Shown piece after piece: positions 1 to 9,978 of a stretch of 64,000 nt of DNA (position 1 is the stretch's first letter; each line of letters starts with the position of its first letter). This DNA comes from Halichoerus grypus. Lineage: Eukaryota > Chordata > Mammalia > Carnivora > Phocidae. Where the stretch lies: NCBI RefSeq assembly GCF_964656455.1, contig NC_135717.1:2976001-3040000 (forward strand), written 5' to 3'. A model generated the notes under the pieces. It was not told where the DNA came from, ran no database searches, and was given only the letters and a program-made list of their open reading frames with translations. Both the position numbers and the translations under genes were made by a program.

Positions 1-620
1 CTGAGAATTCTCTGAAATTAATTACAAACACGAAACCACTATTCTAGGAAACTCATGGAACACCAATTAGGATAAAATCCAAGAAGTCTACTACTAGACA
101 AATCATATTCAAACTGTAGAAATCCAGACAGGGAAAAAATATTGAAAAAAACAGAGTGGGGAGAATGCAAGAATAAGAAATACATTAGAAGTCTTTTGGA
201 AATCATTCAAGCAAGGAGAGAGTGGAGTATAACATTTAAAGCATTAAAAAAAAATAAAACAGCAACTAGAATTCTGTATCCAGTAAAAATTATCCTTCAA
301 AAGTGACTCTCTCGAACAAAAGACAAACAATAGATTTTCTCAAGCAAAAACTGAAGAATTTATTGCCAGTAGACCTGCCTTGCAAGAAATGTGAAAAGAA
401 GCTCTTCAGAGGGAAGGAAAGTAATATAGGTCAGAAACCCTGATCTACATAAAGAATGGAAGAGCATTATAGAGGGAATAAATTAATGTAAAATAAAATA
501 TTTTTTGTATTCTTAATTTAAAAGGTCAGTATCTTAGAATAGCTCTTTTATAATTCCATTTTTATAAAGTTCAAAATATAGGCAAAATGAATTATGATGT
601 ATAGAGATGAACATATAGGT
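1..620 (+). mobile_element. Ancient LINE-1 fragment, sense orientation
   Basis: AT-rich sequence around 260-450 (a 'tatccagtaaaaattatccttcaaaagtg' type phrase, then 'agtagacctgccttgcaagaaatg') resembles a diverged mammalian LINE-1 internal region. No open frame survives. The boundaries and subfamily cannot be fixed by eye. It may be the same old insertion as the segment at 1130-1720, split by a later SINE. Confidence 0.5.
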
Positions 621-810
621 GGTAAATGTATCAAGAAATGCATCAGGGTGTTTGTGAGTTGTTCATTTTGGTGGGAAGAGGGGTAATTCTTGCAGGGGCA
701 CCAGGCCGGAATGTTGCCGAAGTTCTAAATTTTGATATGGGTCATAGATATGTGAATGCTTATTTTCGTTTTATATATTCTTTTATATGTGTGTTATTTC
801 ACAATTTACA

Positions 811-1019
811 TTTTTTAAGATTTTCTTTATGTATCTTTTTTATTTGAGAGGAAGAGTGTGAGCAGGGGTAGGGGCCAAGGGAGAGGAGAGGGAAAGAATC
901 TCAAGCTGCCTCCATGGCCAGAGCAGACAATGCGGGACTCAGTCTCAAGACCCTGAGATCATGACCTGAGCCAAAACCAAGAGTCAGATAGTTAACAGAC
1001 TGAGCCACCCACACACCCA
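811..1019 (-). mobile_element. Can-SINE (SINEC), minus orientation, with target-site duplication
   Basis: Carnivoran tRNA-derived SINE read in reverse. The A-tail complement (ttttttaagattttctttat) is at the left end, the GA-rich body complement is in the middle, and 'tgagccaccc' (complement of the tRNA-like head) is at the right end. The 15-bp duplication TGTTATTTCACAATT flanks it at 792-806 and 1020-1034, which proves retrotransposition. It is moderately diverged, including a degraded head (cacacaccca), so it is not among the youngest copies. Confidence 0.93.
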
Positions 1020-1129
1020 TGTTATTTCACAATTAAAATTTTTTTTCATATAGTTAGCTTTCCTGTTTAATTAGCAGTAACCATATAGAAAACATCACAG
1101 AAGGAAATTCTCAAAACAACGTAATATTG

Positions 1130-1720
1130 GAACAAGTATACCAAGAAATGTATAAGACCTCTGTGAGGTAAATCTGAATTTTACAAAGGTATACAAACAA
1201 AATCTTGGCTGTATAACCCCATTTCCTGAATGGGAAAACTCAACATTGTGAGGATCCTGTTTCTCTACAAACTGATCGATAGATTAATTTAATGCAATTT
1301 CAGTCAAACTCCTGGAAGATACATGTGGTACTTTGATACAATAATACTCAAGTTCTGAAGATGCTGAATAAGTTAGAAATAATAAGACAAAAATTTGAAA
1401 CAAAATAAAGTTTCTTTAAGAGCAACAAAAGTGGAATATCAAAGCAATGATTATAGAAATGACTTTTCAAAAAAATATTGAGACAGATGGCTAACTACTT
1501 AGAAAGTGATGTTAAATAAATTTGGGGAGATGCAGGTATGCTGACAAACAGGATATCCTAGAAGAACTGCCACTAGCAGGTAAATATATGGGAAAAGGTA
1601 TCTCACTGGTAGTATATCGTTTTTACTTTCAATTAAAACAACATTTAGAAGGTACTGATCTAGTAATTAGTATTTGTGTGTACTTCTAAGGGTGGAGTAT
1701 CATGCTTACTATGCTGTTTT
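1130..1720 (+). mobile_element. Ancient LINE-1 ORF2 fragment, sense orientation
   Basis: The stretch around 1230-1330 (gggaaaactcaacattgtgaggat, then actgatcgatagattaatttaatgcaatttc) is a decayed version of the ORF2 segment that reads '[21 protein letters not shown]' in the younger copy at 9.5 kb. Many stops and indels are present and no protein is encoded. Boundaries are approximate. Confidence 0.65.
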
Positions 1721-1839
1721 CTGGAGGGATATGTAGCAATATTTACTGAAGGCATTTAAAATTAGGTAATATTTGAGAATTCTATTTTTAGGAATTTATT
1801 CTGAAAAGTGCTCACACTATGGATTTTGTTTGCTAAGAC

Positions 1840-2300
1840 ATTATGCTAGGTACTGGGAATGAAGTAGGTAGGGAATGAAGCTAGGTACATGCTGATGAAG
1901 ACAGGAAGACAAACATTAAAGAGGCACATGAGACAATCATAAGAGAGAAAAAGGAAATGATCACCGCTGTTCAAAGAGGAAGTGCCAGAGATAAGAGCAC
2001 CTCTCACTGGAGCATTGAGCCTGGCTTGACTGTGAGGACTGGCGCGTGCTGGGGATGGCCATCGGAAGCTTTCCCTGGAGAAGCAGTAAACGCTGAAACA
2101 CGGAAAAGTAGTAGGAGTCAGGGAGAAGAGGCTGGAGGAGTGGCCTGTGTGAGGCCCGCAGAACAGGCACAAAGCAGCAAGAGGATGGAACAGGGAGGAC
2201 ACAGAGGAGGGGCTCGTGATTGCCCTGGGAAGGCAGAAAGGGCCGAACCGCCCCAGGCTGTTCATGCACATTTCAGGTTCCAACCAAGAAACTGATAGGA
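1840..2300. other. Unique or ancient-repeat intronic sequence, moderately GC-rich
   Basis: The start ('tatgctaggtactgggaatgaag') resembles the tail of an old L2/MIR-like repeat; the rest is purine-rich unique sequence. Open frames of 160, 112 and 102 residues overlap one another here on both strands. None has a recognisable domain or splice context, so I treat them as chance frames. Confidence 0.4.
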
Positions 2301-2334
2301 AAAAGAATGCTTCAAAGAAGGCAATCATTCAATA

Positions 2335-2510
2335 TTACATTATATAATTTTAATGATGTTAGTATATGGTCATTATTATGTTGTATATCATAATGACTAT
2401 GATTATATTGTATATTATTTGGTAACTGTATAATCAATATTACATGATGTTATTTAATAACACAATGATACAGTATTTAATGATATGATATGAAATGATA
2501 AAAGCAGGTG
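2335..2510. repeat. AT-rich low-complexity tract with short inverted repeat
   Basis: Highly AT-rich sequence built from TAATGAT, TATATT and TATAAT words. GTCATTAT at 2369-2376 is the reverse complement of ATAATGAC at 2390-2397, giving a small potential hairpin. No coding content. Confidence 0.6.
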
Positions 2511-3589
2511 CAGTTTAATCTCAGTTTTGAAAAAGAAAATTGTGTATGTATACATGCAAATGCTGAGAGAAACTTCTAGTGGCTGTGCCAGAGTTTTCTG
2601 TGTGTTGGGGTGAAGGGTGCTCTTTATAGTCTCCTTTTTTTTCTAAATCCCCTAAAATGGATAGGTATTACTGTTCACTTAGAAAAATATGTATTATGTC
2701 AGAAAAATATGTTCAGTTTTATCTTGGAACAGTTAAATGAATAGTCTGTATATATTATAATGGGCTTATGACATGATGCTGACAAATACCCGTTAGATGG
2801 CATAGTGTCTGAGCTAAAGCTGGCTCTGTCCCTTTGAGGTCTCCTTCAATGTCCACTTTTCCATTAAGGACCCTTAAGCTTCAACGTTTTTATTGCAATA
2901 TATTATTCAATCATATGGATCTGAGAGAGAAACTGAAACCAGCTAGCCTCAGGCAGTTGCTTTAGAAATTCTAATACCTGTTCAGTTTCTTCATGCTTCA
3001 TGTATTGAACTGTAAAAATTCTGGTTTTGTTACCATAGGAAAATCATAGGGTGAATTAAATCTCATTCCTGTTTTATTTGACTGGGAGCAAAAACAAATC
3101 TTAAAATTCAAAAGCACTTGGTGCAACCATATAATTACTACACATAAACTCAGAATCTCAGCTACTGCATGCTTTTATTTTCAGTACTATTCACAGCATC
3201 ACTATGGTTCAGGGATATCTGATTCATCATATCTAGACATATTTTTTTCTGTTCTACAGAAATTTGGTAACAATAATGATATTCCAGTTTAGGATAAATC
3301 TGAGAATAGCGGGGAATAAAAACACAAACCATATGTAGATGGAAACATGTCAGTAATGGGAATGGTTTGATAGATCATATTCTCACTGTTCCATGCCTCC
3401 AGAATGTAATCAGAGGGTCTAATGGATGAATGCACTAAGGAAGGAGAACACCACCTCTTAATCTGAAATAAGAAAAGAAAGCAAGATTCTGATTAATGAT
3501 GAAAGTGGCCCTAGTGCTTAGTCTAACTCCTTCCCCTGCGCCAGCTTGCTCACAGTCAAACCCTGGTGTGGCAAGAAGAAAAACACCTT
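2511..3589. other. Intronic sequence without recognisable feature
   Basis: AT-rich, with no repeat family I can name, no splice-flanked open frame and no RNA gene. Confidence 0.5.
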
Positions 3590-3798
3590 GGGGCACCTGG
3601 GTGGCTCAGTTGGTTAAGCATCTGCCTTCAGCTCAGGTCATGATCTCACGGTCCTGGGATCGAGCCCCGCATCGGGCTCCCAGCTCAGCGGGGAGTCTTC
3701 TCCCTCTCGCTCTGCCTCTCCCCCTGCTTGTGCTCTGTCTGTCTGTCTCTCAAATGAATCAATAAAATCTTAAAAACAAAAAGAAGAAGAAGAAGAAG
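3590..3798 (+). mobile_element. Can-SINE, plus orientation
   Basis: The canonical head GGGGCACCTGGGTGGCTCAG is followed by the B-box-like 'gggatcgagcccc', the CT-rich body and an A-rich tail ending in a GAA-type run. The flanking duplication is imperfect: 'gaaaaacaccttg' before and 'ggaaagcaccttg' after. A short frame starting at 3496 runs through it and is not a gene. Confidence 0.95.
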
Positions 3799-3810
3799 GA
3801 AAGCACCTTG

Positions 3811-6800
3811 TACCCTTTCTTCCTCTTGTAAGGTACCAGGAGCAGTGGCCTAGGCTCCTCTTTGGCTGATGTGCTGGGCTGGAGTTCCAGTCTCCCATAT
3901 GCCAGCAGTAGTAACATGCCCTACAACTCCCAAGGCTGGAGCCATCTTGGTGTAAAAAAGCAGCAATAAACATTAATTTGGACCAAGTCAGAGCTAAAAA
4001 GAAGAAACAAAAATGAAAACAAAAAGCTCACCTCTCCCAGTGGGCTGTGTACCACCGTACCTTGGTTTAACAGCAGTTGCCGCTAGCATCCAGGCATTTT
4101 TCACACTTTTTAATACAAAGCTCACACAGGCTTTTATAGACTATGGTAAGATGTCTGTTTAGGGACCAAGCCATGATTTATTTGCCCAGTACAAAATTGA
4201 CCTAATTTATGGAACAAAATTGGCAAAAATGTTTTACTCTCAGAAGATATAGTTATTTTGATTTGCTTCAGTTAAAAATCACTTAATAGTATCAGTTTAT
4301 CAATCATTGTTAAGAAGGACTAGAGGTTTCGTATGATCTTACAGGCCTCCCTAAAGGAAGGCACTTGATTCATGCAAAAAAAAAAAAAAAAAAAAGAGTT
4401 GCTGGACAGCAAGAAATATGAAAGAGGTGTTAATTGCGTTGCAGACAAGTGAGAAGTAAGGCAAACCATTTAATTTTGACATCCACTTTCATGTGCCACA
4501 TCAACAAGTGTAAAAGTATTTAAATGTGTAGCTTATGGGTAATGCTCTCTATAGGTAAATACTAGTGAAATAGAAGATATTTGGTAGAGTCGAATGGGAT
4601 AAAAGATTCCTGTTTCTACCCTCCGTTCACACCTTTCTCTTCTAAACCTTTTTCTGCTTAAGTGATGTGAAGATGCCTGAGGGTGGTGACCGCAGAGCAG
4701 AGGGGAGATATGTCAAGACCAGGCTTCTTTGTGTAGTAATCTCATATACCTACATGTGCAGAACCTTTCCTTTCTGAGAATTTATTTTTTCCTTCTAGAA
4801 GGGGCCTGCATCCACAGCAGTACCTTGAGCCTCCACCTTGTGGCTGTTGTCCCCAGGAAAGGCTTGGGAACCCCTTCCTGCGCAGGTCCGTAGCGCTCCT
4901 GCCGGTCCCTGCCTGGCTGCCAGCACTTCTGACATTATGGGACATTTAGGCCCTCACTGACATGAAACTTAAATTTCAGCCAACGGTTTTCATGTGCATT
5001 TCAGCCTTCTGAAGGTCTGAAATTTCTCAAGGTATCAAATAAGAGGCTATAAAACTAGGATGATGCCCTCTTTACTTCCTGTCCCATAAACCTTGAAGTC
5101 AGTCCTGCTTTTATAATTCATTGCTGCACCACAATTGCTCACCCCAGGATGCTGTGTGTAGCAAGGAGAACACGAGGGCAGGACCAGATACGTCAGATAC
5201 AAGAGAGGAGAGCCTGGGGGGCAGGGAAGTGGGCGGACAGTGAGTGTGGTTAAATTCTCCAAAGCCTAAAGGCAACTCAGTCACTGTTATCTGTCCAGCC
5301 TGGACTGTTGTGGCAGGACTGAGCCTCGTCCAGTGAGGATTCTCTCACAGCCATACAGACTTCCTCTTGAAAGGTCCTTTTCCTCAAAAGAAATTATTCG
5401 ACACTTCATTGACGACAGTGTGGAGCTCTGATCAGACACAGCGGACACAGCTTCTGGGAAGGGGTCTGAGGCAGGACATTTTTGGGGGCTCTTGGAGCCG
5501 CCTTACTCAGTGATGGGTTCACATGGGCTGCATCAGCCCTCCTGGTCTTTCCTCTGATGACCACTCCCTCCTGAAAGCCCCGGGAAAATTGTTCCCTACC
5601 TCCATTTCTTTCCCAGGTTCAGTTGTAAAATTTGTGTGGCTACATCTAATTTTAAAAAACATCATGAATCATGGGCGAGAGACTAAGACAATATTTCATG
5701 TGAGGTATATTTCCATTGAACAGAGGATAAAATGAACTCTCTACCAGTGGAAAAAGCATTTCTTTTGCCTTCTATAATTTACATTTCCTAACCTTTTGGT
5801 AGAGGTGAACTCTAGTAGACATTTTCCACGTTGCTGCCTATATGAATGCACGTAGACTGCAATTTTTGTTTTCATCTTGTCCATCCTGATGGTTGAGCCT
5901 GAAACTGACTTTGTTAACTTGTCTTCCATAAGCTTTTATTCACTGTTACTAGGAACTGCAATCTGTGTAATGAATTTATTAGATCAGTTATTTTTATCTT
6001 AATGCATGTTTAAAACTTCAAAGACCCTTTTCTTTTGGTTTTCTTTCATTGAAATGGTTTCCTGAACATCACAGCTTCCATGCCTTCACTTTGATACATA
6101 ATTACTATTCTGCAAGAGCTCTCGGTATTTTTAATGTCACCTGACCTTAGGATTTTAATAGAATTAAATGCAAACAAGATGAGAAAACAAGGGTCATGGG
6201 GAAACTTTATTTATTACTGAGTATTGGGAGAAGTTTGAAACTCTTGGTCAAAGTGCAGTTCTGTGTTTAAGAAATCAAAAATATGCCAGGAGATGCCTTC
6301 AGAAACAGCATTTATAGAAATTGCTTTTTTGGGAGTTTGATTTTAGAATTCATCTGGGTCTGTATAGGGTTCATTTCTTTCTTTGCATTTTTATTGTTAT
6401 AAATCAAGAGACTCATCTTCCAAGGCAAAAGCCTTGTTATTGGAAACGATGTGTGAAAAACTCTTGATTTGTTACTTGTAAATAAGTAGTGCATCTTGTC
6501 AACCTTGACAAGAAAAAGGTAAGCAGTTTAGCCAGCAAAATCAGGTTTACTCAGGAATAGCAGAGGAACTGCAGTGCACGACATGTAGACCGTGCTGAGC
6601 CCCAAGCCTGTCCAGAGAACAAAGCATGGGAGGGTTCTGGAAGAGAGGACAGTGGGCATGGGGAACAGTTGTTCTGAACAAAAGTTCTTTGGAGGCAAGT
6701 GAAAGTTCGAGGTTGGGGCGGCATTTTGGTGGGGATGTGGCATCTCGTTGGCCAGGTTGTGGTGTCTCGTTGGCCGGGTTGTTCTGGGCCAGGAGAACGT

Positions 6801-7267
6801 CTTCCTGCTGGTGTATGTGAGGTAGGCTGCCATGGAGTGAGTGGTCTGTGTGTGACATCCTTCCCTTCAGGGCTTCCCCATTCCGTTTTGCATGTATTAG
6901 TTTTCACAGTCTGTTATCTTAACTCTCCCTCTGAAATTCCAACAAGATTTGTAATAAATATATAGTAAGTATTTGCATATTTTTTCTATCTAGTTATGTT
7001 ATTATCTCAGCTTTAAATTCCAACTTTTCCTAATTACTATCCCCCTACCCTAAAAGATAAAGGTCAACACTGATGCTACTAGTTCTCTAACTAAATAAAA
7101 GGACAGTCACTGAACTCCCAAGTGGTCTTTGAATTCTGTTGCTGTCAGATCAATAAGATGTCTGCAGTGATGATCAAAAACTGAGAGAAGCGAGGGTTGG
7201 GGCACTATTTCCAGATACAGTCATTCATTAGCTAGATTGCATAACTGGTTTATAAAAACACCATATC
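3811..7267. other. Mostly unique intronic sequence
   Basis: No exon, RNA gene or clear full repeat was seen. It includes a poly-A run at about 4376-4396. A GC-rich patch at 6500-6960 produces several overlapping chance frames; it contains two 22-bp tandem units (6743-6786) and could be part of an unidentified repeat. Confidence 0.5.
6743..6786. repeat. Two-copy 22-bp tandem duplication
   Basis: TCTCGTTGGCCAGGTTGTGG begins at 6743 and recurs at 6765 with few changes (TCTCGTTGGCCGGGTTGTTC). It is a small local duplication in a G-rich stretch of unknown origin. Confidence 0.8.
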
Positions 7268-7744
7268 TGGAAAAGTATAATTTTTTTTAAATTTTTTTTA
7301 TTTTGTTAATCACCATACATTACGTCATTAGTTTTTGATGCACTGTTCCATGATTCATTGTTTGCATATAACACCCAGTGCTCCATGCAGAACGTGCCCT
7401 CTTTAATACCCATCACCAGGCTAACCCATCCCCCCACCCCGCTCCCCTCTAGAACCCTCAGTTTGTTTCTCAGAGTCCATAGTCTCTCATGGTTCGTCTC
7501 CCCCTCTGATTACCCCCCTTCATTTTTCCCTTCATACTATCTTCTTTTTTTTTTTTTAACATATAATGTATTATTTGTTTCAGATGTACAGGTCTGTGAT
7601 TCAACAGTCTTACACAATTCACAGCACTCACCATAGCACATACCCTCCCCAATGTCTGTCACCCAGCCACCCCATCCCTCCCACCCCCCACCACTCTAGC
7701 AACCCTCAGTTTGTTTCCTGAGATTAGGAATTCCTTGTATCAGT

Positions 7745-7937
7745 GGGCACCTGGGTGGTTCAGTCGTTAAGCGTCTGCCTTCCGCTCAGGTCATGATCCT
7801 AGGGTCCTGGGATCCAGCCCTGCATCGGGCTCCCTGCTTAGCGGGAAGCCTGTTTCTCCCTCCCCCACTTCCCCTGATTGTGTTCCCTCTCTTGCTGTGT
7901 CTCACTCTGTCAAATAAATAAATAAAGTATTAAAAAA
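7745..7937 (+). mobile_element. Can-SINE inserted into the LINE-1
   Basis: Head 'gggcacctgggtggttcagtcgttaag', body 'gggtcctgggatccagccc', then the tail AATAAATAAATAAAG and poly-A. The imperfect duplication AGGAATTCCTTGTATCAGT (7726-7744) and AAGAATTCCTCATATCGGT (7938-7956) is LINE-1 target sequence, so the SINE arrived after the LINE-1. The duplicate copies differ at four sites. Confidence 0.95.
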
Positions 7938-8085
7938 AAGAATTCCTCATATCGGTGAGATCATATGATACATGTCTTTCTCTGATTGACTTATTTCGCT
8001 CAGCATAATACCCTCCAGTTCCATCCACGTCGTTGCAAATGGCAAGATTTCATTCCTTTTGATGGCTGCATAATATTCCATTGTG

Positions 8086-8127
<42 letters not shown>

Positions 8128-8135
8128 CACACACA
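8086..8135. repeat. (TG)n/(TA)n/(CA)n compound microsatellite
   Basis: A run of about 15 TG units is followed by TATATATATA and then ACACACAC. It lies inside the ORF2 C-terminal part of the LINE-1, where a short TA-rich stretch normally occurs. The run is partly self-complementary. Frames here that read repeated His-Thr or Val-Cys are artefacts. Confidence 0.93.
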
Positions 8136-8936
8136 CCACATCTTCTTTATCCATTCATATGTTGATGGACATCTTGGCTCTTTCCACAGTTTGGCTATTG
8201 TGGACATTGCTGCTATAAACATTGGGGTGCACGTACCCCTTCAGATCCCTACATGTGTATCTTTGGGGTAAATACCCAGTAGTGCAATTGCTGGGTCATA
8301 TGGTAGCTCTATTTTCAACTTTTTGAGGAACCTCCATACTGTCTTCCAGAGTGGCTGTACCAGCTTGCATTCCCACCAACAGTGTAGGAGGGTTCCCCTT
8401 TCTCCGCATCCCCGCCAACATCTGTCGTTTCCTGACTTGTTCATTTTAGCCATTCTGACTGGTGTGAGGTGGTATCTCATTGAGGTTTTGATTTGGACTT
8501 CCCTGATGCTGAGTGATGTTGAGCACTTTTTCATGTGTCTGTTGGCCATTTGGATGTCTTCTTTGGAGAAATGTCTGTTCATGTCTTCTGCCCATTTCTT
8601 GATTGGATCATTTGTTCTTTGGGTGTTGAGTTTGATAAGTTCTTTATAGATTTTGGATACTAAGCCCTTTATCTGATATGTCATTTGCAGATATCTTCTC
8701 CCATTCTGTCAGTTGTCTTTTGGTTTTGTTGAGTGTTTCTTTTGCTGTGCAAAAGCTTTTTATCTTGATAAAGTCCCAATAGTTGATTTTTGCCCTTGCT
8801 TCCCTTTCCTTTGGCGATGTTTCTAGGAAGAAGTTGCTGCGGCTGAGGTCGAAGAGGTTGCTGCCTGTGTTCTCCTCAAGGATTTTGATGGACTCCTGTC
8901 TCACACTTAGGTCTTTTATCCTTTCTTGATCAAAAC

Positions 8937-9962
8937 TCTTCAGAGTATAGGGATAGAGGGTACATACCTCAATATCATAAAAGCCATCTATGAAAAACCC
9001 ACAGCGAATATCATTCTCAATGGGGAAAAACTGAGAGCTTTCCCCCTCAGGTCAGAAACATGGCAGGGATGTCCACTATCACCACTGCTATTCAACGTAC
9101 TACTAGAAGTCCTAGCCACAGCAATCAGACAAGAAGAAGAAATAAAAGGCATCCGAATCGGAAAAGAAGAAGTCAAACTCTCACTCTTTGCAGATGATAT
9201 GACACTTTATGTGGAAAACCCAAAAGACTCCACCCCAAAACTGCTAGAACTCATACAGGAATTCAGTAAAGTGGCAGATATAAAATCAATGCACAGAAAT
9301 CAGTGGCATTCCTATACACCAACAACAAGACAGAAGAAAGAGAAATGAAGGAGTCGATCCCATTTACAATGGCACCCAAAACCATAAGATACCTAGGAAT
9401 AAATCTAACCAAAGAGGCAAAGAATCTGTACTCAGAAAACTATAAAATACTCATGAAAGAAATTGAGGAAGACACAAAGAAATGGAAAAACGGTCCATGC
9501 TCGTGGATTAAAAGAACAAATATTGTGAAGATGTCAGTGTTACCTAGAGCAATCTACACATTTAATGCAATCCCTATCAAAATACCATCCACTTTTTTCA
9601 AAGAAATGGAACAAATAATCCTAAAATTTGCATGGAAGCAGAATAGACCCCGAATAGCAAGAGGAATGTTGAAAAAGAAAAAGCTGGTGGCATCACAATT
9701 CAAGCTCTATTACAAAGCTGTCATCATCAAGACAGTATGGTACTGGCACAAAAACAGACACATAGAGCAATGGAAAAGAATAGAGAGCCCAGAAATGGAC
9801 TCACAACTCTATGGGCAATTAATCTTTGACAAAGTAGGAAAGAATATCCAATGGGAAAAAGACAGTCTCTTTGACAAATGGTGTTGGGAAAACTGGACAG
9901 CCACATGCAGAAGAATGAAACTGGACCATTTCCTTACACCACACACAAAAATAGACTCAAAA
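8937..9962 (+). pseudogene. LINE-1 ORF2 reverse-transcriptase region, inverted 5' segment
   Basis: Plus-strand frames at 8926-9348 (140 residues) and 9303-10007 (234 residues) form consecutive parts of LINE-1 ORF2. The first contains the reverse-transcriptase words '[16 protein letters not shown]' and '[13 protein letters not shown]', the latter being the FADD catalytic box. The second continues with '[18 protein letters not shown]' and '[15 protein letters not shown]'. A frameshift near 9290-9310 separates them. The last residues of the second frame run past the LINE-1 into flanking DNA. It is a dead fragment: no endonuclease domain, no ORF1 and no promoter. Confidence 0.95.
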
Positions 9963-9978
9963 TGGAAAAGTATAATTT

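Larger units (their letters stand above)
7284..8936 (-). pseudogene. LINE-1 3' segment: 3' UTR and ORF2 C-terminal remnant
   Basis: From 7284 to about 7740 and from 7940 onward lie the reverse complements of the carnivoran LINE-1 3' UTR and the ORF2 C-terminus. Minus-strand frames give recognisable ORF2 pieces: '[20 protein letters not shown]' at 7947-8222, '[20 protein letters not shown]' at 8241-8684 and 'NYWDFIKIKSFCTAKETLNK' at 8644-8904. They lie in different frames, so the ORF is broken. It has no retrotransposition capacity because the 5' UTR, ORF1 and most of ORF2 are missing. Confidence 0.94.
7268..9978. mobile_element. Twin-primed (5'-inverted) LINE-1 insertion with target-site duplications
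   Basis: The 16-bp direct repeat TGGAAAAGTATAATTT lies at 7268-7283 and 9963-9978. Between the copies, 7284 to about 8936 is LINE-1 3' sequence in minus orientation, and about 8937-9962 is the neighbouring 5' part in plus orientation. The plus segment ends at the ORF2 words 'TKIDSKWK'. The minus segment begins near 'LSVRQESIKILEEN', which follows almost directly in ORF2. Together they make one 5'-truncated insertion whose 5' end is inverted, the known product of twin priming. The insertion was later interrupted by a SINE and carries a TG microsatellite. Confidence 0.95.

Noticed and set aside
1846..2328. 160-residue minus-strand frame
   Set aside because: It overlaps other frames on both strands, has no homologue I recognise, and part of it reads an old repeat.
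8083..8271. His/Thr- or Val/Cys-repeat peptides here and at 19356-19657
   Set aside because: These are translations of TG/CA microsatellites.
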